The notes beneath the pieces were generated by a model. That model made no database searches, was not told where the DNA came from, and saw only the letters and a list, made by a program, of their open reading frames with translations. A DNA stretch of 64,000 nt from Bacteroides sp. OF04-15BH (lineage in GTDB: Bacteria > Bacteroidota > Bacteroidia > Bacteroidales > Bacteroidaceae), in the NCBI RefSeq assembly GCF_003477995.1, contig NZ_QUEM01000007.1, forward strand, positions 62,001 through 126,000, written 5' to 3'. This document shows, piece by piece, positions 32,726 to 42,492 of this stretch; position 1 is the stretch's first letter; every line of letters starts with the position of its first letter. A program made the translations under genes and the position numbers.

Positions 32726-33775
32726 ATGGAATTTTCAGCGAAACAAATAGCAGCATTTATACAGGGGGAGGTTGAAGGTAATCCGGATACCATGATTCAT
32801 ACATTTGCCAAAATTGAGGAAGGGGTTCCCGGAGCCATCTCGTTCCTGTCTAATCCAAAATATGAGCATTATATATATGACACACAATCGAGTATCGTTC
32901 TGGTGAACAAGGATCTGGTGTTGCAGAAGCCTGTCAAGGCCACATTGATTCGGGTTCCGAATGCTTATGATGCCGTTGCCCGGCTGCTTACTCTTTATGA
33001 AAGCACTAAAGCCCAGAAAACGGGGGTTTCCGAACTGGCATATATTTCGCCGACTGCCAAGTTGGGCGAAGGATGTTATGTAGGTCCTTATGCTTATATC
33101 GGCGATCACGTTGTTGTGGGCGATCATACTCAGATATATCCCAACACCACCATCATGGAAAATGTTCAGGTTGGTGATCACTGTAAGATTTATCCGAATG
33201 TTTCGGTATATCATGGATGTAAAATCGGTAATCGTGTTATTTTGCATTCCGGTTGTGTCATCGGTGCCGACGGTTTCGGTTTTGCTCCGGTGGGAGAGGG
33301 ATATGAGAAAATTCCTCAAATCGGTATTGTCACCATCGAAGATGATGTTGAAATCGGTGCCAATACTTGCGTCGACCGTTCTACTATGGGTTCTACTTAT
33401 GTACGTAAGGGCGTGAAGCTGGATAATCTGGTACAGATTGCCCATAATGTAGAGGTCGGAGAAAATACCGTAATGTCTGCGCAGGTAGGTGTTGCCGGTT
33501 CCACAAAAATCGGTTCCTGGTGCATGTTCGGAGGTCAGGTCGGTATTGCCGGTCATGCCGTAATCGGCGACCGTGTGATGTCGGGAGCTCAGGCAGGTAT
33601 TGCAGGAAGCATTCGTAAAGGACATATCACTGTGCAGGGAAGTCCTGCCATCGAAGCTAAAAACTTTGCCCGCTCCAGCGTGGTTTATAAAAAGCTTCCG
33701 GAAGTTTATGCAACCGTCAACCAGTTGCAGAAAGAGATAGAAGAGTTAAAACAATTACTAAATAAGGATAAGTAA
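32726..33775 (+). CDS. lpxD: UDP-3-O-acylglucosamine N-acyltransferase
   Basis: LpxD adds the second acyl chain (amide-linked) to UDP-3-O-acyl-glucosamine in lipid A synthesis. The 349-residue protein has an N-terminal uridine-binding domain (about residues 1-105). A left-handed parallel beta-helix of hexapeptide repeats follows (for example [16 protein letters not shown] and IGADGFGF), with the catalytic histidine in [10 protein letters not shown] short C-terminal helix ends the protein. It opens a run of closely spaced genes lpxD, lpxC/fabZ, lpxA, a PRiA4-like gene and miaA. Confidence 0.96.
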   Translation: MEFSAKQIAAFIQGEVEGNPDTMIHTFAKIEEGVPGAISFLSNPKYEHYIYDTQSSIVLVNKDLVLQKPVKATLIRVPNAYDAVARLLTLYESTKAQKTGVSELAYISPTAKLGEGCYVGPYAYIGDHVVVGDHTQIYPNTTIMENVQVGDHCKIYPNVSVYHGCKIGNRVILHSGCVIGADGFGFAPVGEGYEKIPQIGIVTIEDDVEIGANTCVDRSTMGSTYVRKGVKLDNLVQIAHNVEVGENTVMSAQVGVAGSTKIGSWCMFGGQVGIAGHAVIGDRVMSGAQAGIAGSIRKGHITVQGSPAIEAKNFARSSVVYKKLPEVYATVNQLQKEIEELKQLLNKDK

Positions 33776-33781
33776 ATCATC

Positions 33782-35167
33782 ATGCTAAAACAAAATACAC
33801 TAAAAGGCAGTTTCTCGCTGTGCGGAAAGGGTCTGCATACCGGACTGAACCTGACTGTAACCTTCAATCCGGCACCAGAGAACCATGGATATAAAATCCA
33901 ACGAATTGATTTGCCGGGAATGCCGGTTATGGATGCGGTCGCTGAGAATGTAACAGAAACAACCCGAGGCACTGTTTTGTCAAAAGGCGAAGTGAAGTGC
34001 AGCACCGTGGAGCACGCTCTGGCTGCCCTGTATGCTTTGGGGGTAGATAACTGTCTGATTCAGGTAAACGGTCCTGAAATGCCGATTCTGGACGGTAGTG
34101 CGGAACTGTATGTAGAGCAGATCAAGCGCGTGGGTTTGGCTGAACAGAATGCACCCAAGGACTATTATGTGATTAAGAAGAAAATCGAAGTGCGTGATGA
34201 AAAGAGCGGTTCCTGCATTACGATTTTACCGGACGAGGAGTTCAGTATTACAACCATGATTTCTTTCGATTCCAAAGTATTGAACAGTCAGTTTGCCACT
34301 TTGGACAATATGGCAAACTTTGAGAAAGAAATTGCTCCTAGCCGTACCTTTGTTTTTGTGCGTGAAATCGAACAGTTGTTGCAGGTAGGTCTGATCAAGG
34401 GCGGTGACTTGGACAACGCCATTGTGATTTATGAAAACGAAACGACTCAGGAGGCGCTGGATAAGTTGGCAGATGCCATCGGAGTGGCTCACCATGATGC
34501 CCGTGTGAAAGGCTATCTGAACCATAAGCCTTTGGTGTGGGAAAATGAGCCGGCCCGTCATAAGTTGCTCGATATTATCGGCGATATGGCGCTTATCGGC
34601 AAGCCGATCAAGGGACGTATCATTGCTACCCGTCCGGGACATACCATCAACAATAAGTTTGCCCGCCTGATGCGTAAGGAGATTCGTGCGCACGAAATTC
34701 AGGCACCTGTATTCGATTGCAATGATGCACCGGTGATGGATGTAAACCGTATCCGCGAGTTGTTGCCGCACCGTTACCCGATGCAGTTGGTGGATAAGGT
34801 AGTGGCTTTGGGTCCGACCAGCATCGTGGCAGTGAAAAATGTAACGGCCAACGAGCCTTTCTTCCAGGGACATTTCCCTCAGGAGCCGGTGATGCCGGGC
34901 GTTTTGCAGATTGAGGCTATGGCACAGGCCGGAGGCTTGCTCGTTCTGAACTCTGTAGAAGAGCCGGAGCGTTGGAGCACTTATTTCCTGCGTATTGATC
35001 AGGTGAAGTTCCGTCAGAAGGTGGTTCCGGGAGATACTTTGGTCTTTAAGGTTGAGTTGTTGGCGCCGTTGCGTCATGGCATTTCATCGATGCACGGTTA
35101 TGTCTTTGTTGGCGAAAAGGTTGTTTCAGAAGCTACATTTACTGCGCAAATCGTAAAAAACAAATAA
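33782..35167 (+). CDS. lpxC/fabZ: LpxC-FabZ fusion: UDP-3-O-acyl-GlcNAc deacetylase / hydroxyacyl-ACP dehydratase
   Basis: A 461-residue bifunctional enzyme typical of Bacteroidetes. The N-terminal part (about 1-305) is LpxC, the zinc deacetylase that commits to lipid A. It has the zinc histidine in VEHALAAL, the 'GPEMPILDGSA' loop and the HKLLDIIGDMALIG zinc/catalytic region. The C-terminal part (about 310-461) is FabZ, which dehydrates 3-hydroxyacyl-ACP. It has LLPHRYPMQLVD and FFQGHFPQEPVMPGVLQIE, holding the catalytic histidine and glutamate. Both active sites are intact. The fusion links fatty acid and lipid A supply in one polypeptide. It lies 6 bases after lpxD. Confidence 0.97.
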   Translation: MLKQNTLKGSFSLCGKGLHTGLNLTVTFNPAPENHGYKIQRIDLPGMPVMDAVAENVTETTRGTVLSKGEVKCSTVEHALAALYALGVDNCLIQVNGPEMPILDGSAELYVEQIKRVGLAEQNAPKDYYVIKKKIEVRDEKSGSCITILPDEEFSITTMISFDSKVLNSQFATLDNMANFEKEIAPSRTFVFVREIEQLLQVGLIKGGDLDNAIVIYENETTQEALDKLADAIGVAHHDARVKGYLNHKPLVWENEPARHKLLDIIGDMALIGKPIKGRIIATRPGHTINNKFARLMRKEIRAHEIQAPVFDCNDAPVMDVNRIRELLPHRYPMQLVDKVVALGPTSIVAVKNVTANEPFFQGHFPQEPVMPGVLQIEAMAQAGGLLVLNSVEEPERWSTYFLRIDQVKFRQKVVPGDTLVFKVELLAPLRHGISSMHGYVFVGEKVVSEATFTAQIVKNK

Positions 35168-35177
35168 TTTCATCACT

Positions 35178-35951
35178 ATGAGTAAGATCAGCCCTCTAGC
35201 ATATATCGATCCCGAAGCGAAAATCGGCGAAAACTGTGAGATCGGTCCTTTTTGTTTTATTGACAAGAATGTAGTTATTGGCGACAACAATGTTCTGATG
35301 AACAGCGTGACCGTTTTGTATGGAGCGCGCATCGGTTCCGGAAACGTGTTTTTTCCCGGTGCTGTGATCAGTGCCGTTCCGCAGGATTTGAAGTTCCGTG
35401 GAGAGGAAACGACAGCTGTCATTGGAGATAATAATAAGATTCGTGAGAATGTGACCATAAACCGCGGTACGGCAGCCAAGGGAGTAACTGTTGTCGGAAG
35501 CGGAAACCTTCTGATGGAAGGGGTACACGTGGCTCATGATGCCATTGTAGGAAACAATTGTATTATCGGTAACAGTACCAAACTGGCCGGAGAGACGGTC
35601 ATCGACGACCAGGCCATCATCAGTGCCGGAGTGTTGATGCATCAGTTCTGCCGTGTCGGAAGTTTGGCTATGGTTGGCGGCGGTACCCGTTTCAGTCAGA
35701 ACATACCTCCGTTTACAACCTGCGCCCGCGAGCCGGCGGCCTATTGCGGCTTGAATGTAATCGGTTTGAGACGTCACGGTTTCTCTAACGAGAAAATTGA
35801 TTTGATTCATAATGCCTATCGTCTGATTTATCAGAGCAACCTGCAGCTTAAGGATGCCCTGAACCGCATTCGTGAAGAGTTGCCGCAGACCGATGAGATA
35901 CGCTATATTGTAGAATTTATTGAGAGTTCAAAGAAAGGATTTGTTCATTAA
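35178..35951 (+). CDS. lpxA: UDP-N-acetylglucosamine O-acyltransferase
   Basis: LpxA makes the first acylation of UDP-GlcNAc in lipid A synthesis. The 257-residue protein is a left-handed beta-helix of hexapeptide repeats (IGENCEIGPFCFID, VVIGDNNVLMNSV). The catalytic histidine is in HVAHDAIVGNNC near residue 118, and RRHGFSNEKID lies near the C-terminal helices. Length is normal. It starts 10 bases after the fusion gene stop. Confidence 0.96.
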   Translation: MSKISPLAYIDPEAKIGENCEIGPFCFIDKNVVIGDNNVLMNSVTVLYGARIGSGNVFFPGAVISAVPQDLKFRGEETTAVIGDNNKIRENVTINRGTAAKGVTVVGSGNLLMEGVHVAHDAIVGNNCIIGNSTKLAGETVIDDQAIISAGVLMHQFCRVGSLAMVGGGTRFSQNIPPFTTCAREPAAYCGLNVIGLRRHGFSNEKIDLIHNAYRLIYQSNLQLKDALNRIREELPQTDEIRYIVEFIESSKKGFVH

Positions 35952-35963
35952 ACCTATTCAAGT

Positions 35964-36515
35964 ATGATCTTTCGTTTTACGTTGATCTCGGACGAAGTGG
36001 AAGATTTCATCCGGGAGTATAAAATTGATGCGGATGCAACCTTTTATGATTTGCATCAGATTATATTAAATTCTTGTCAGTACGAGAACGATCAGATTAC
36101 AAGTTTCTTCCTGTGTAACGAAGAATGGGAGAGAGAGCAGGAAGTAGTTCTGGAAGATATGGGAACTTCATCTTCGGACGAAGACCTTTATGTGATGCGC
36201 AATACTCTCCTGAGCGAATTGCTGGAAGAAGAGAAGCAGCGTCTGGTTTATGTCTTTGACCCGTTGAACGAGCGCATGTTCTTCATGGAGCTGACCGAGA
36301 TTATTTTTGGTGAGCAGTTGGAGCAGCCGGTTTGCAGCCGTCAGCACGGAGAGCCGCCGTTGCAGCATCCCGATAACGACTTTGATGCGGTAGTGCCGGC
36401 TGTCGACGGTAAAGGAAAAATGGATTTGGATGAAGACTTCTATGGTGATGATTCTTTCGACAACGAAGAATTTGATCCGGAAGGATTTGATTTCACCGAA
36501 GATAAGTCCTGTTAA
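35964..36515 (+). CDS. PRiA4/ORF3-like protein (DUF family, IS1096 passenger-like)
   Basis: The 183-residue protein resembles the plasmid pRiA4b ORF3 / IS1096 'TnpR passenger' family, PF07929. The start has [19 protein letters not shown]..., and the typical '[17 protein letters not shown]' follows. The last 50 residues are highly acidic ([19 protein letters not shown]), low complexity and probably disordered. The family name comes from a mobile element, but no transposase or inverted repeats are present here. The gene sits cleanly inside the lpx-miaA operon (12 bases from lpxA, 2 from miaA), so it is a host gene. Function is unknown. Confidence 0.65.
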   Translation: MIFRFTLISDEVEDFIREYKIDADATFYDLHQIILNSCQYENDQITSFFLCNEEWEREQEVVLEDMGTSSSDEDLYVMRNTLLSELLEEEKQRLVYVFDPLNERMFFMELTEIIFGEQLEQPVCSRQHGEPPLQHPDNDFDAVVPAVDGKGKMDLDEDFYGDDSFDNEEFDPEGFDFTEDKSC

Positions 36516-36517
36516 GC

Positions 36518-37423
36518 ATGCCGCAGAAGACCCTGATTGTATTGGTGGGACCCACGGGAGTGGGTAAGACAGAGACAAGCCTTGTTTTGGCAGAGACTTT
36601 GCATGCCCCGATTATCAATGCCGATTCCCGACAGATATATAAAGGTATGGGAATCGGTACCGCTGCGCCTACTCCAGAAGAACAGGCCCGTGTGGAGCAT
36701 CATTTTGTGCAATTCCTCAATCCCGGAGAATACTATAGTGCCGCCCAGTTTGAACTGGATGTGATGGCGCGGCTGGAAACGCTTTTCGAGAGCCATGACT
36801 ACGTGTTGCTCAGTGGAGGAAGCATGATGTATATTGATGCCGTGTGCAAGGGAATAGATGATATTCCCACGGTAGATGCGGAAACCCGGAAGATGATGCT
36901 GGAGCGTTATGAGGCCGAGGGGCTGGAGCGTCTGTGCAGCGAGCTTCGTGTGTTAGACCCCGAATATTATCAGGTGGTCGATCTGAAAAATCCCAAACGC
37001 GTCATTCACGCGCTTGAGATTTGTTATATGACCGGAAAAACCTATACTTCGTTCCGCACCAATACCCGGAAGGAGCGTCCGTTCCGGATTGTGAAAATCG
37101 GGTTGAAGCGCGAGCGGGAGATTTTGTACGACCGGATAAACCGGAGAGTGATGCAGATGTTGGAGATGGGACTGGAGCAGGAAGTTCGCAGCCTGATGCC
37201 TTATCGCAACACCAACGCACTGAATACGGTGGGATATAAGGAAATGTTTGCCTATTTCGACGGAGCCATGACTCTGGAGCAGGCAGCCGATAAGATTCGG
37301 CAGAATTCCCGCATTTATTCCCGTAAGCAGATGACATGGTTTAAGCGGGATGAAGAGATAAAATGGTTTGAGCCTGGGCAAATGAGTGAAATTATGAATT
37401 GCATAGAAAAGTCAGCCGTCTGA
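36518..37423 (+). CDS. miaA: tRNA dimethylallyltransferase
   Basis: MiaA adds the isopentenyl group to A37 of tRNAs reading codons that begin with U. The 301-residue protein begins with the P-loop [11 protein letters not shown] (about residues 11-21). [20 protein letters not shown] (split here as substrate-binding residues 34-53) follows, with a conserved [10 protein letters not shown] and the C-terminal [13 protein letters not shown] segment. Length is normal (about 300-315). It is the last gene of the lpxD-lpxC/fabZ-lpxA-ORF3-like-miaA series; mrcA starts 41 bases later. Confidence 0.94.
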   Translation: MPQKTLIVLVGPTGVGKTETSLVLAETLHAPIINADSRQIYKGMGIGTAAPTPEEQARVEHHFVQFLNPGEYYSAAQFELDVMARLETLFESHDYVLLSGGSMMYIDAVCKGIDDIPTVDAETRKMMLERYEAEGLERLCSELRVLDPEYYQVVDLKNPKRVIHALEICYMTGKTYTSFRTNTRKERPFRIVKIGLKREREILYDRINRRVMQMLEMGLEQEVRSLMPYRNTNALNTVGYKEMFAYFDGAMTLEQAADKIRQNSRIYSRKQMTWFKRDEEIKWFEPGQMSEIMNCIEKSAV

Positions 37424-37464
37424 TTTTTCTTTTGAATATAGTCTTGTATTAGAATTAGGAAGGT

Positions 37465-39951
37465 ATGAGTGATCAGAAAAAGGGAGGAAACAGTTTTGTT
37501 TCCAGGATATCTTCTTTGGGAAAGAGCATAAAGAAGATGTTTCGGAAAATCTATGGAGGGCCATGGTACAAGAAGGTTTTTGTGTGGATCGCAACAGTCA
37601 TCGTAGCGGTTTTTCTGCTGTTGGGTGCTGTCGATCTGAACTTTTTGTATCTGTTTGGCAAGTCGCCTGGTTTTAAGGACATCAAGAGTCCCGTTACCAG
37701 TGCTGCTTCCGAAGTATATAGTGCCGACAGTGTGCTGATCGGCCGCTTCTTCAATGAAAACCGCACTCCGGTAAAATTCGAAGACCTTCCGCCACATCTG
37801 ATCAATACATTGATTGATACCGAAGATGAACGCTTCTACGACCATCATGGCGTGGACTTTCAGGGTCTGTTTGCTGCCGTAAAGGATATGATGGGCGGTC
37901 ATGCCCGCGGTGCCAGTACCATTACACAGCAGCTGGCCAAGAACCTGTTCCGCGTGCGTACCCAGTATTCCACCGGTTTGCTGGGAAAGATACCCGGGGT
38001 GAAGATTCTGGTGATGAAGGCCAAGGAATGGATTGTGGCCGTGAAGCTGGAAATGGTTTTCTCGAAAGAAGAGATTCTGACCATGTATTTCAATACCGTG
38101 GATTTCGGTAGCAACTCTTATGGAATCAAGACTGCCAGCCGGACCTATTTTGGAAAGGACCCCAAGGAGCTGACTTACGAAGAAGCGGCTACTCTGGTCG
38201 GACTGCTGAAGGCTACTTCAACTTATAATCCCCGCCGCAATCCGAAAAACAGTACAGCCCGCCGTAATGTCGTGCTGACCAATCTCTATGAGCACGGTCA
38301 TCTGGTGATTGACGGGAAGAGAGCCACCAAGGCGCAGTTGGATTCTCTGAAAGCCATTCCGATGAAGGTGAGTCAGAAAAATCTGGCCAGCAATTACGAT
38401 GGTATTGCGCCGTATTTCCGTCTGGCATTGGCCGATTATATCGATGACCTGTGTGAAAAAGGTCTGGTTGACGGTTGTGATTCTGCCAATAAGCTCGATC
38501 TGTATGCCGATGGACTGAAGATTTACACCACTCTGGACACCCGTATGCAGAAATATGCCGAGGCTGCCGTGCAGAAACAGATGGCGGTGATTCAGCGTAA
38601 CTTCAACAACCATTGGGGAAAGACCAACCCGTGGCAGAACGAAAAGCATGAGGAGATTCCGAACTTTATAGAGGATCTGGCCAAGCGTACCGATACCTAT
38701 AAATATTATAGCAACAAGTTCCCGAATGAACCCGATTCCGTGAACTATTATCTGAATCTGCCGCATAAGGTAAAACTCTTCAGCTATGACGGACCGAAGG
38801 AAGAGGTGATGAGCACCATGGACTCTATCCGTTATATGGTGAAGTTTATGCATTGCGGTTTTGTGGCCATCGAGCCACAGACCGGAGCCGTAAAGGCCTG
38901 GGTGGGCGATGTTGACTTCGATTCCTGGAAGTATGACAAGGTGACCGCTATGCGTCAGCCGGGATCTACGTTCAAACTCTTTGTCTATACCGAGGCCATG
39001 AATCAGGGACTCACTCCGTGTGATACCCGTGTGGATGAGTGGAAACAATATCCGGATACCATTAACGGCGAACCGACGACGTGGACTCCGACCAATGCCA
39101 ACGGATACTTTACCGGTGCAGCCATTCCGCTCAAGGCAGCCTTTGCACAAAGTATCAACAGTATTGCTGTGAAACTGGGTTACGAAATGGGTATTCACAA
39201 CGTGGCGCGTACCGCGCACGAAATGGGAATCAAGTCTCCACTGCATGAGACTCCGGCATTGAGTCTAGGAGCTTCGGACGTAAATCTGCTGGAGCTGGTC
39301 AACAGCTATGGCACCGTTATCAACGACGGAAAGGCACACGACCCGCTTCTGGTGCAGAAAATTGTGGACCGTGACGGCAATGTCATATACGAAGCCGAGG
39401 TGCAGGATGTGCAGGCCATCCCTTACCGTTCTGCCTATCTGATGCAGCAACTGCTCCGGGGCGGTATGACCGAACGCGGAGGAACTACCGCTGCTTTGTG
39501 GAGCTATATTCATCCGGTGGCTTCGATGACTGAGTTTGGAGGTAAAACCGGAACTTCGAACAACCATTCCGACGCCTGGTTCGTCGGAGTGACACCTAAT
39601 CTGGTAGTCGGTGCCTGGGTAGGAGGAGAGTATCGAAGCATCCACTTCCGTACCGGAGCATTGGGACAAGGTAGCCGTACTGCCTTGCCTATCTGCGGCT
39701 ATTTCCTGAACGATGTGTTGCTGGACGACCGTTTTGCACAGTATCGCGTCAAGTTCGCTCCGCCGAAAGAAGATCTCGACCCGTCCAGCTGGAACTGTAG
39801 TGGCTATTATTATGCACCGGCCGATACGGATTCTGTGGCAGTAAACGATTCGGTGTCCATGACCATCGATCGGGTGGAGAGCGATTCCCTGCTGAATGGA
39901 AAAGCATCGGAGAATATCGACTTGCCTCCGATTGAACATGTGATGCCTTAA
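37465..39951 (+). CDS. Class A penicillin-binding protein (PBP1A)
   Basis: This bifunctional cell-wall synthase polymerises glycan and cross-links peptides. The 828-residue protein has a cytoplasmic basic start and one membrane helix (about residues 38-56). The GT51 transglycosylase domain (about 90-280) has EDERFYDHHGVD and GASTITQQLAKNLFR. The transpeptidase domain has the active-site serine in RQPGSTFKLF, the SIN motif in QSINSIAVK and the KTGTSN motif. A C-terminal tail of about 60 residues is acidic. All motifs are intact. It is 41 bases after miaA with no clear terminator, and 14 bases before the TPR helicase gene. Confidence 0.94.
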   Translation: MSDQKKGGNSFVSRISSLGKSIKKMFRKIYGGPWYKKVFVWIATVIVAVFLLLGAVDLNFLYLFGKSPGFKDIKSPVTSAASEVYSADSVLIGRFFNENRTPVKFEDLPPHLINTLIDTEDERFYDHHGVDFQGLFAAVKDMMGGHARGASTITQQLAKNLFRVRTQYSTGLLGKIPGVKILVMKAKEWIVAVKLEMVFSKEEILTMYFNTVDFGSNSYGIKTASRTYFGKDPKELTYEEAATLVGLLKATSTYNPRRNPKNSTARRNVVLTNLYEHGHLVIDGKRATKAQLDSLKAIPMKVSQKNLASNYDGIAPYFRLALADYIDDLCEKGLVDGCDSANKLDLYADGLKIYTTLDTRMQKYAEAAVQKQMAVIQRNFNNHWGKTNPWQNEKHEEIPNFIEDLAKRTDTYKYYSNKFPNEPDSVNYYLNLPHKVKLFSYDGPKEEVMSTMDSIRYMVKFMHCGFVAIEPQTGAVKAWVGDVDFDSWKYDKVTAMRQPGSTFKLFVYTEAMNQGLTPCDTRVDEWKQYPDTINGEPTTWTPTNANGYFTGAAIPLKAAFAQSINSIAVKLGYEMGIHNVARTAHEMGIKSPLHETPALSLGASDVNLLELVNSYGTVINDGKAHDPLLVQKIVDRDGNVIYEAEVQDVQAIPYRSAYLMQQLLRGGMTERGGTTAALWSYIHPVASMTEFGGKTGTSNNHSDAWFVGVTPNLVVGAWVGGEYRSIHFRTGALGQGSRTALPICGYFLNDVLLDDRFAQYRVKFAPPKEDLDPSSWNCSGYYYAPADTDSVAVNDSVSMTIDRVESDSLLNGKASENIDLPPIEHVMP

Positions 39952-39965
39952 CAGAAAAAGCACCG

Positions 39966-41987
39966 TTGACGACAAACAAAAAAGAAATTGACACCAGTAA
40001 CGCAGAGTTTCAGAATGCTCTGCGTCTGGTGCAATATACCAGTAACTCACTATTCTTGACCGGTAAGGCCGGAACCGGAAAGTCCACCTTTCTGAAGTAC
40101 ATCTGCGCCCATACGAAAAAGAAATATGTGATTCTAGCCCCCACAGGCATTGCAGCGATCAATGTCGGTGGGGTGACCTTGCACAGCTTTTTCAAACTTC
40201 CTTTTTATCCCTTTCTGCCGGACGATACCCGCTTTTCGTTCGGCAAGATACGCGACACCCTGAAATACAACCGGGCACTCTGTAAACTGATTCAGGAAGT
40301 GGAGCTGATTGTCATTGATGAGATCTCCATGGTGCGTGCCGACATCATTGATGTGATTGACAAGATTCTCCGCGTTTATTCCCGCAATCTGCGTAAACCC
40401 TTTGGCGGAAAGCAGATGCTTTTCGTGGGCGACATGTTCCAGTTGGAGCCGGTGGTCAAGTCAGAGGAACGCGAGTTGTTGCGCCAGTTTTATCCTTCCC
40501 CTTTTTTCTTTTCGGCGCATGTGTTCCGAGAAACGGAGCTGGTTGCCGTGGAACTGACCAAAGTCTATCGCCAGAAAGATGCTTCTTTTGTCGCTCTTTT
40601 GGATCATATCCGTTGTAATACCCTTTCCGGCGATGACCTGAGCCGTTTGAACCAGCGTTGTCTTCCTTCAGCATCCGGAACGAGTGATCCGGAACACGAT
40701 TTCTTTATTACTCTGGCTACGAAACGCCATGTGGTGGACCACATCAACTATGACCGTCTGAATCGTCTGGAAGGCGAAGTCTGCGAACTGAAAGGGCGCA
40801 TCGAAGGCGACTTTCCCGAATCCGCTTTGCCGACAGCTGAAGTGCTGCATCTGAAAATCGGCGCTCAGGTGATTTTCGTGAAAAACGATATGGAAAAGCA
40901 ATGGGTGAACGGAACTGTTGGGCGGGTAGAGTATATCGATCCTGAATTGAATTTTGTGGAAATCATCACCGAGGACGGTAAGGACTGTCTGGTCAAAAAA
41001 GAAAAATGGACAAACATCCGCTATCGGTATAATGCCGAGAAGAAAGTCATCGAAGAAGAAGAGCTTGGGGCTTTTGAGCAGTTTCCCATCAAGCTTGCCT
41101 GGGCTATGACAGTGCATAAAAGTCAGGGATTGACTTTCTCGAAAGTACATATAGACTTCAGCGGTGGCGTGTTTGCTGCCGGACAAGCCTATGTGGCTTT
41201 GAGCCGTTGTACTTCGTTGGCCGGCATCGTGCTGCGCGAACCGCTGAAGCGGAGTGATATCTTTGTCCGTCCGGAAATCCTGGCCTTTTCCCGCAGGTTC
41301 AACGACCGTGCGGCAGTGGACCGTGCTCTTCAGTCCGCTCATGCCGATATCGCCTATCATGAGGCGGTGACAGCTTTTAATTCAGGGGATTTCGACGGTT
41401 GCGTCAGTCATTTTTTTGAAGCCATCCATGCCCGTTACGATATAGAAAGTCCTTTGAACAAGCGTTTTATCCGTTATAAGCTGGAGGAGATAAACCGTTT
41501 GCGCCGGCAGAACCAGCAGTTGCGTGAGGAGCTTCATGCCCGTCAGGAGCAAATGAACGGATATGCCCGTGAGTATTACCAGATGGGTAATGAATGTGTG
41601 GTGCATGCCCACAATAACCAGGCCGCCATCCGAAATTATGATAAGGCGATAGCGTTGAATCCCAACTATCTGGATGCCTGGGTGCGCAAGGGCGTTACGT
41701 TGGTTGCCGAGGGCGAAGTGATGCAGGCAGAGCGTTGCTATTCACAGGCCATCGAACTGTCTCCCCTTTGTTTCAAGGCCTGGTATCATCGGGGAAAACT
41801 TCGGTTGGCTTCTGGTCGTCCCGACGAGGCTGCGGCTGATTTTGACAAGGCAACCTCTCTGAAACCCGAGCATGCACAGACACGTGAGTTTTATGGAAAT
41901 GCCCTGATGCAGTGCGGTCGGGAAACAGAAGCCGCCGAACAGTGGGCTTGGGCTGAGCGTTTGAAAAAAAATAAGGGTAAAAAATAA
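39966..41987 (+). CDS. Pif1/RecD-like helicase with TPR tail
   Basis: The 673-residue protein is an SF1B-type 5'-3' helicase. Walker A is GKAGTGKST (residues 33-41), Walker B is VIDEISMV, the LAPTGIAAIN motif follows Walker A, and the C-terminal motifs AMTVHKSQGLTF and VALSRC are conserved. A C-terminal block of about 150 residues contains TPR-like repeats (YYQMGNECVVHAHNNQAA..., ALNPNYLDAWVRKG, ELSPLCFKAWYHRG). I begin at TTG 39966, because the next in-frame ATG is past Walker A. It is 14 bases after mrcA. It has a paralogue at 60063 on the other side of the FAS1/Sus block. A DNA-repair or secondary-structure role is plausible; nothing in context fixes it. Confidence 0.82.
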   Translation: MTTNKKEIDTSNAEFQNALRLVQYTSNSLFLTGKAGTGKSTFLKYICAHTKKKYVILAPTGIAAINVGGVTLHSFFKLPFYPFLPDDTRFSFGKIRDTLKYNRALCKLIQEVELIVIDEISMVRADIIDVIDKILRVYSRNLRKPFGGKQMLFVGDMFQLEPVVKSEERELLRQFYPSPFFFSAHVFRETELVAVELTKVYRQKDASFVALLDHIRCNTLSGDDLSRLNQRCLPSASGTSDPEHDFFITLATKRHVVDHINYDRLNRLEGEVCELKGRIEGDFPESALPTAEVLHLKIGAQVIFVKNDMEKQWVNGTVGRVEYIDPELNFVEIITEDGKDCLVKKEKWTNIRYRYNAEKKVIEEEELGAFEQFPIKLAWAMTVHKSQGLTFSKVHIDFSGGVFAAGQAYVALSRCTSLAGIVLREPLKRSDIFVRPEILAFSRRFNDRAAVDRALQSAHADIAYHEAVTAFNSGDFDGCVSHFFEAIHARYDIESPLNKRFIRYKLEEINRLRRQNQQLREELHARQEQMNGYAREYYQMGNECVVHAHNNQAAIRNYDKAIALNPNYLDAWVRKGVTLVAEGEVMQAERCYSQAIELSPLCFKAWYHRGKLRLASGRPDEAAADFDKATSLKPEHAQTREFYGNALMQCGRETEAAEQWAWAERLKKNKGKK

Positions 41988-42021
41988 AAATATTAAGTTT
42001 TTGTTTTTTGCCCTTATTGCA
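41971..42021 (+). terminator. Hairpin over the end of the TPR helicase gene
   Basis: The arms 41971-41984 and 42004-42017 pair over 14 bases (seven GC/AT pairs, one G-U, six A-T), and the stop codon 41985-41987 lies in the loop. The T-run afterwards is weak (TTGCATTTT). It probably ends the mrcA-helicase transcript. Confidence 0.5.
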
Positions 42022-42492
42022 TTTTAAAAGATTATGTCAAAAAAAATACAATATTTTCCGAACACCTTTCTTGCTTCTGATTTTGATCACAATGTTTTTG
42101 AAAAAACATCGAAATGATTTGTTCATTTCATGCTGATCACTTTATTCGGGCTTGCTGATTCCTTTGAAAATGTCCTGTTCTCTTTTTTCTGCATGGAGAT
42201 CGTCAACCAATCAGTCCGTTTCCGGTGAACTTTTCCTGGCTTTGCAGAAAGCATCCTGAAAACAAGATTTTGCCTCTTAAAACCGATGATTAAGTGTATT
42301 AATACCCTCCAATAAACCCTCGGATTTTAACACTAAAAGGAATTCTATCACTAAACTTTGTTAACAGAATGTCATATTCGGAGGCCCTGATACCTTATTC
42401 TCATATTAAGAATTAAATTTGTATGTCTATTATGGCATTAACAAAGCAAAGACAAGCAAATTAAATTAATAAATTTTCAATTTTAAAAGTGT
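41988..42492 (+). other. 505-base regulatory region before the FAS1/SusCD operon
   Basis: No open frame of any length is supported here. The first part holds the hairpin of the helicase gene. The middle is AT-rich with no repeat I could recognise. Near the end is a perfect -7 element at 42414-42421. The length suggests a regulator binding site and a leader of about 65 bases, but no regulator gene or ECF sigma consensus is recognisable. Confidence 0.5.
42414..42421 (+). promoter_or_regulatory. -7 element of the FAS1/SusCD operon
   Basis: TAAATTTG matches TAnnTTTG. It is 71 bases before the first start codon. No -33 TTTG lies at 19-21 bases, which suggests an activator-dependent promoter. Confidence 0.45.

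Noticed and set aside
35964..36515. Insertion-sequence remnant
   Set aside because: The gene is intact, tightly embedded in an operon, and has no transposase or inverted repeats.
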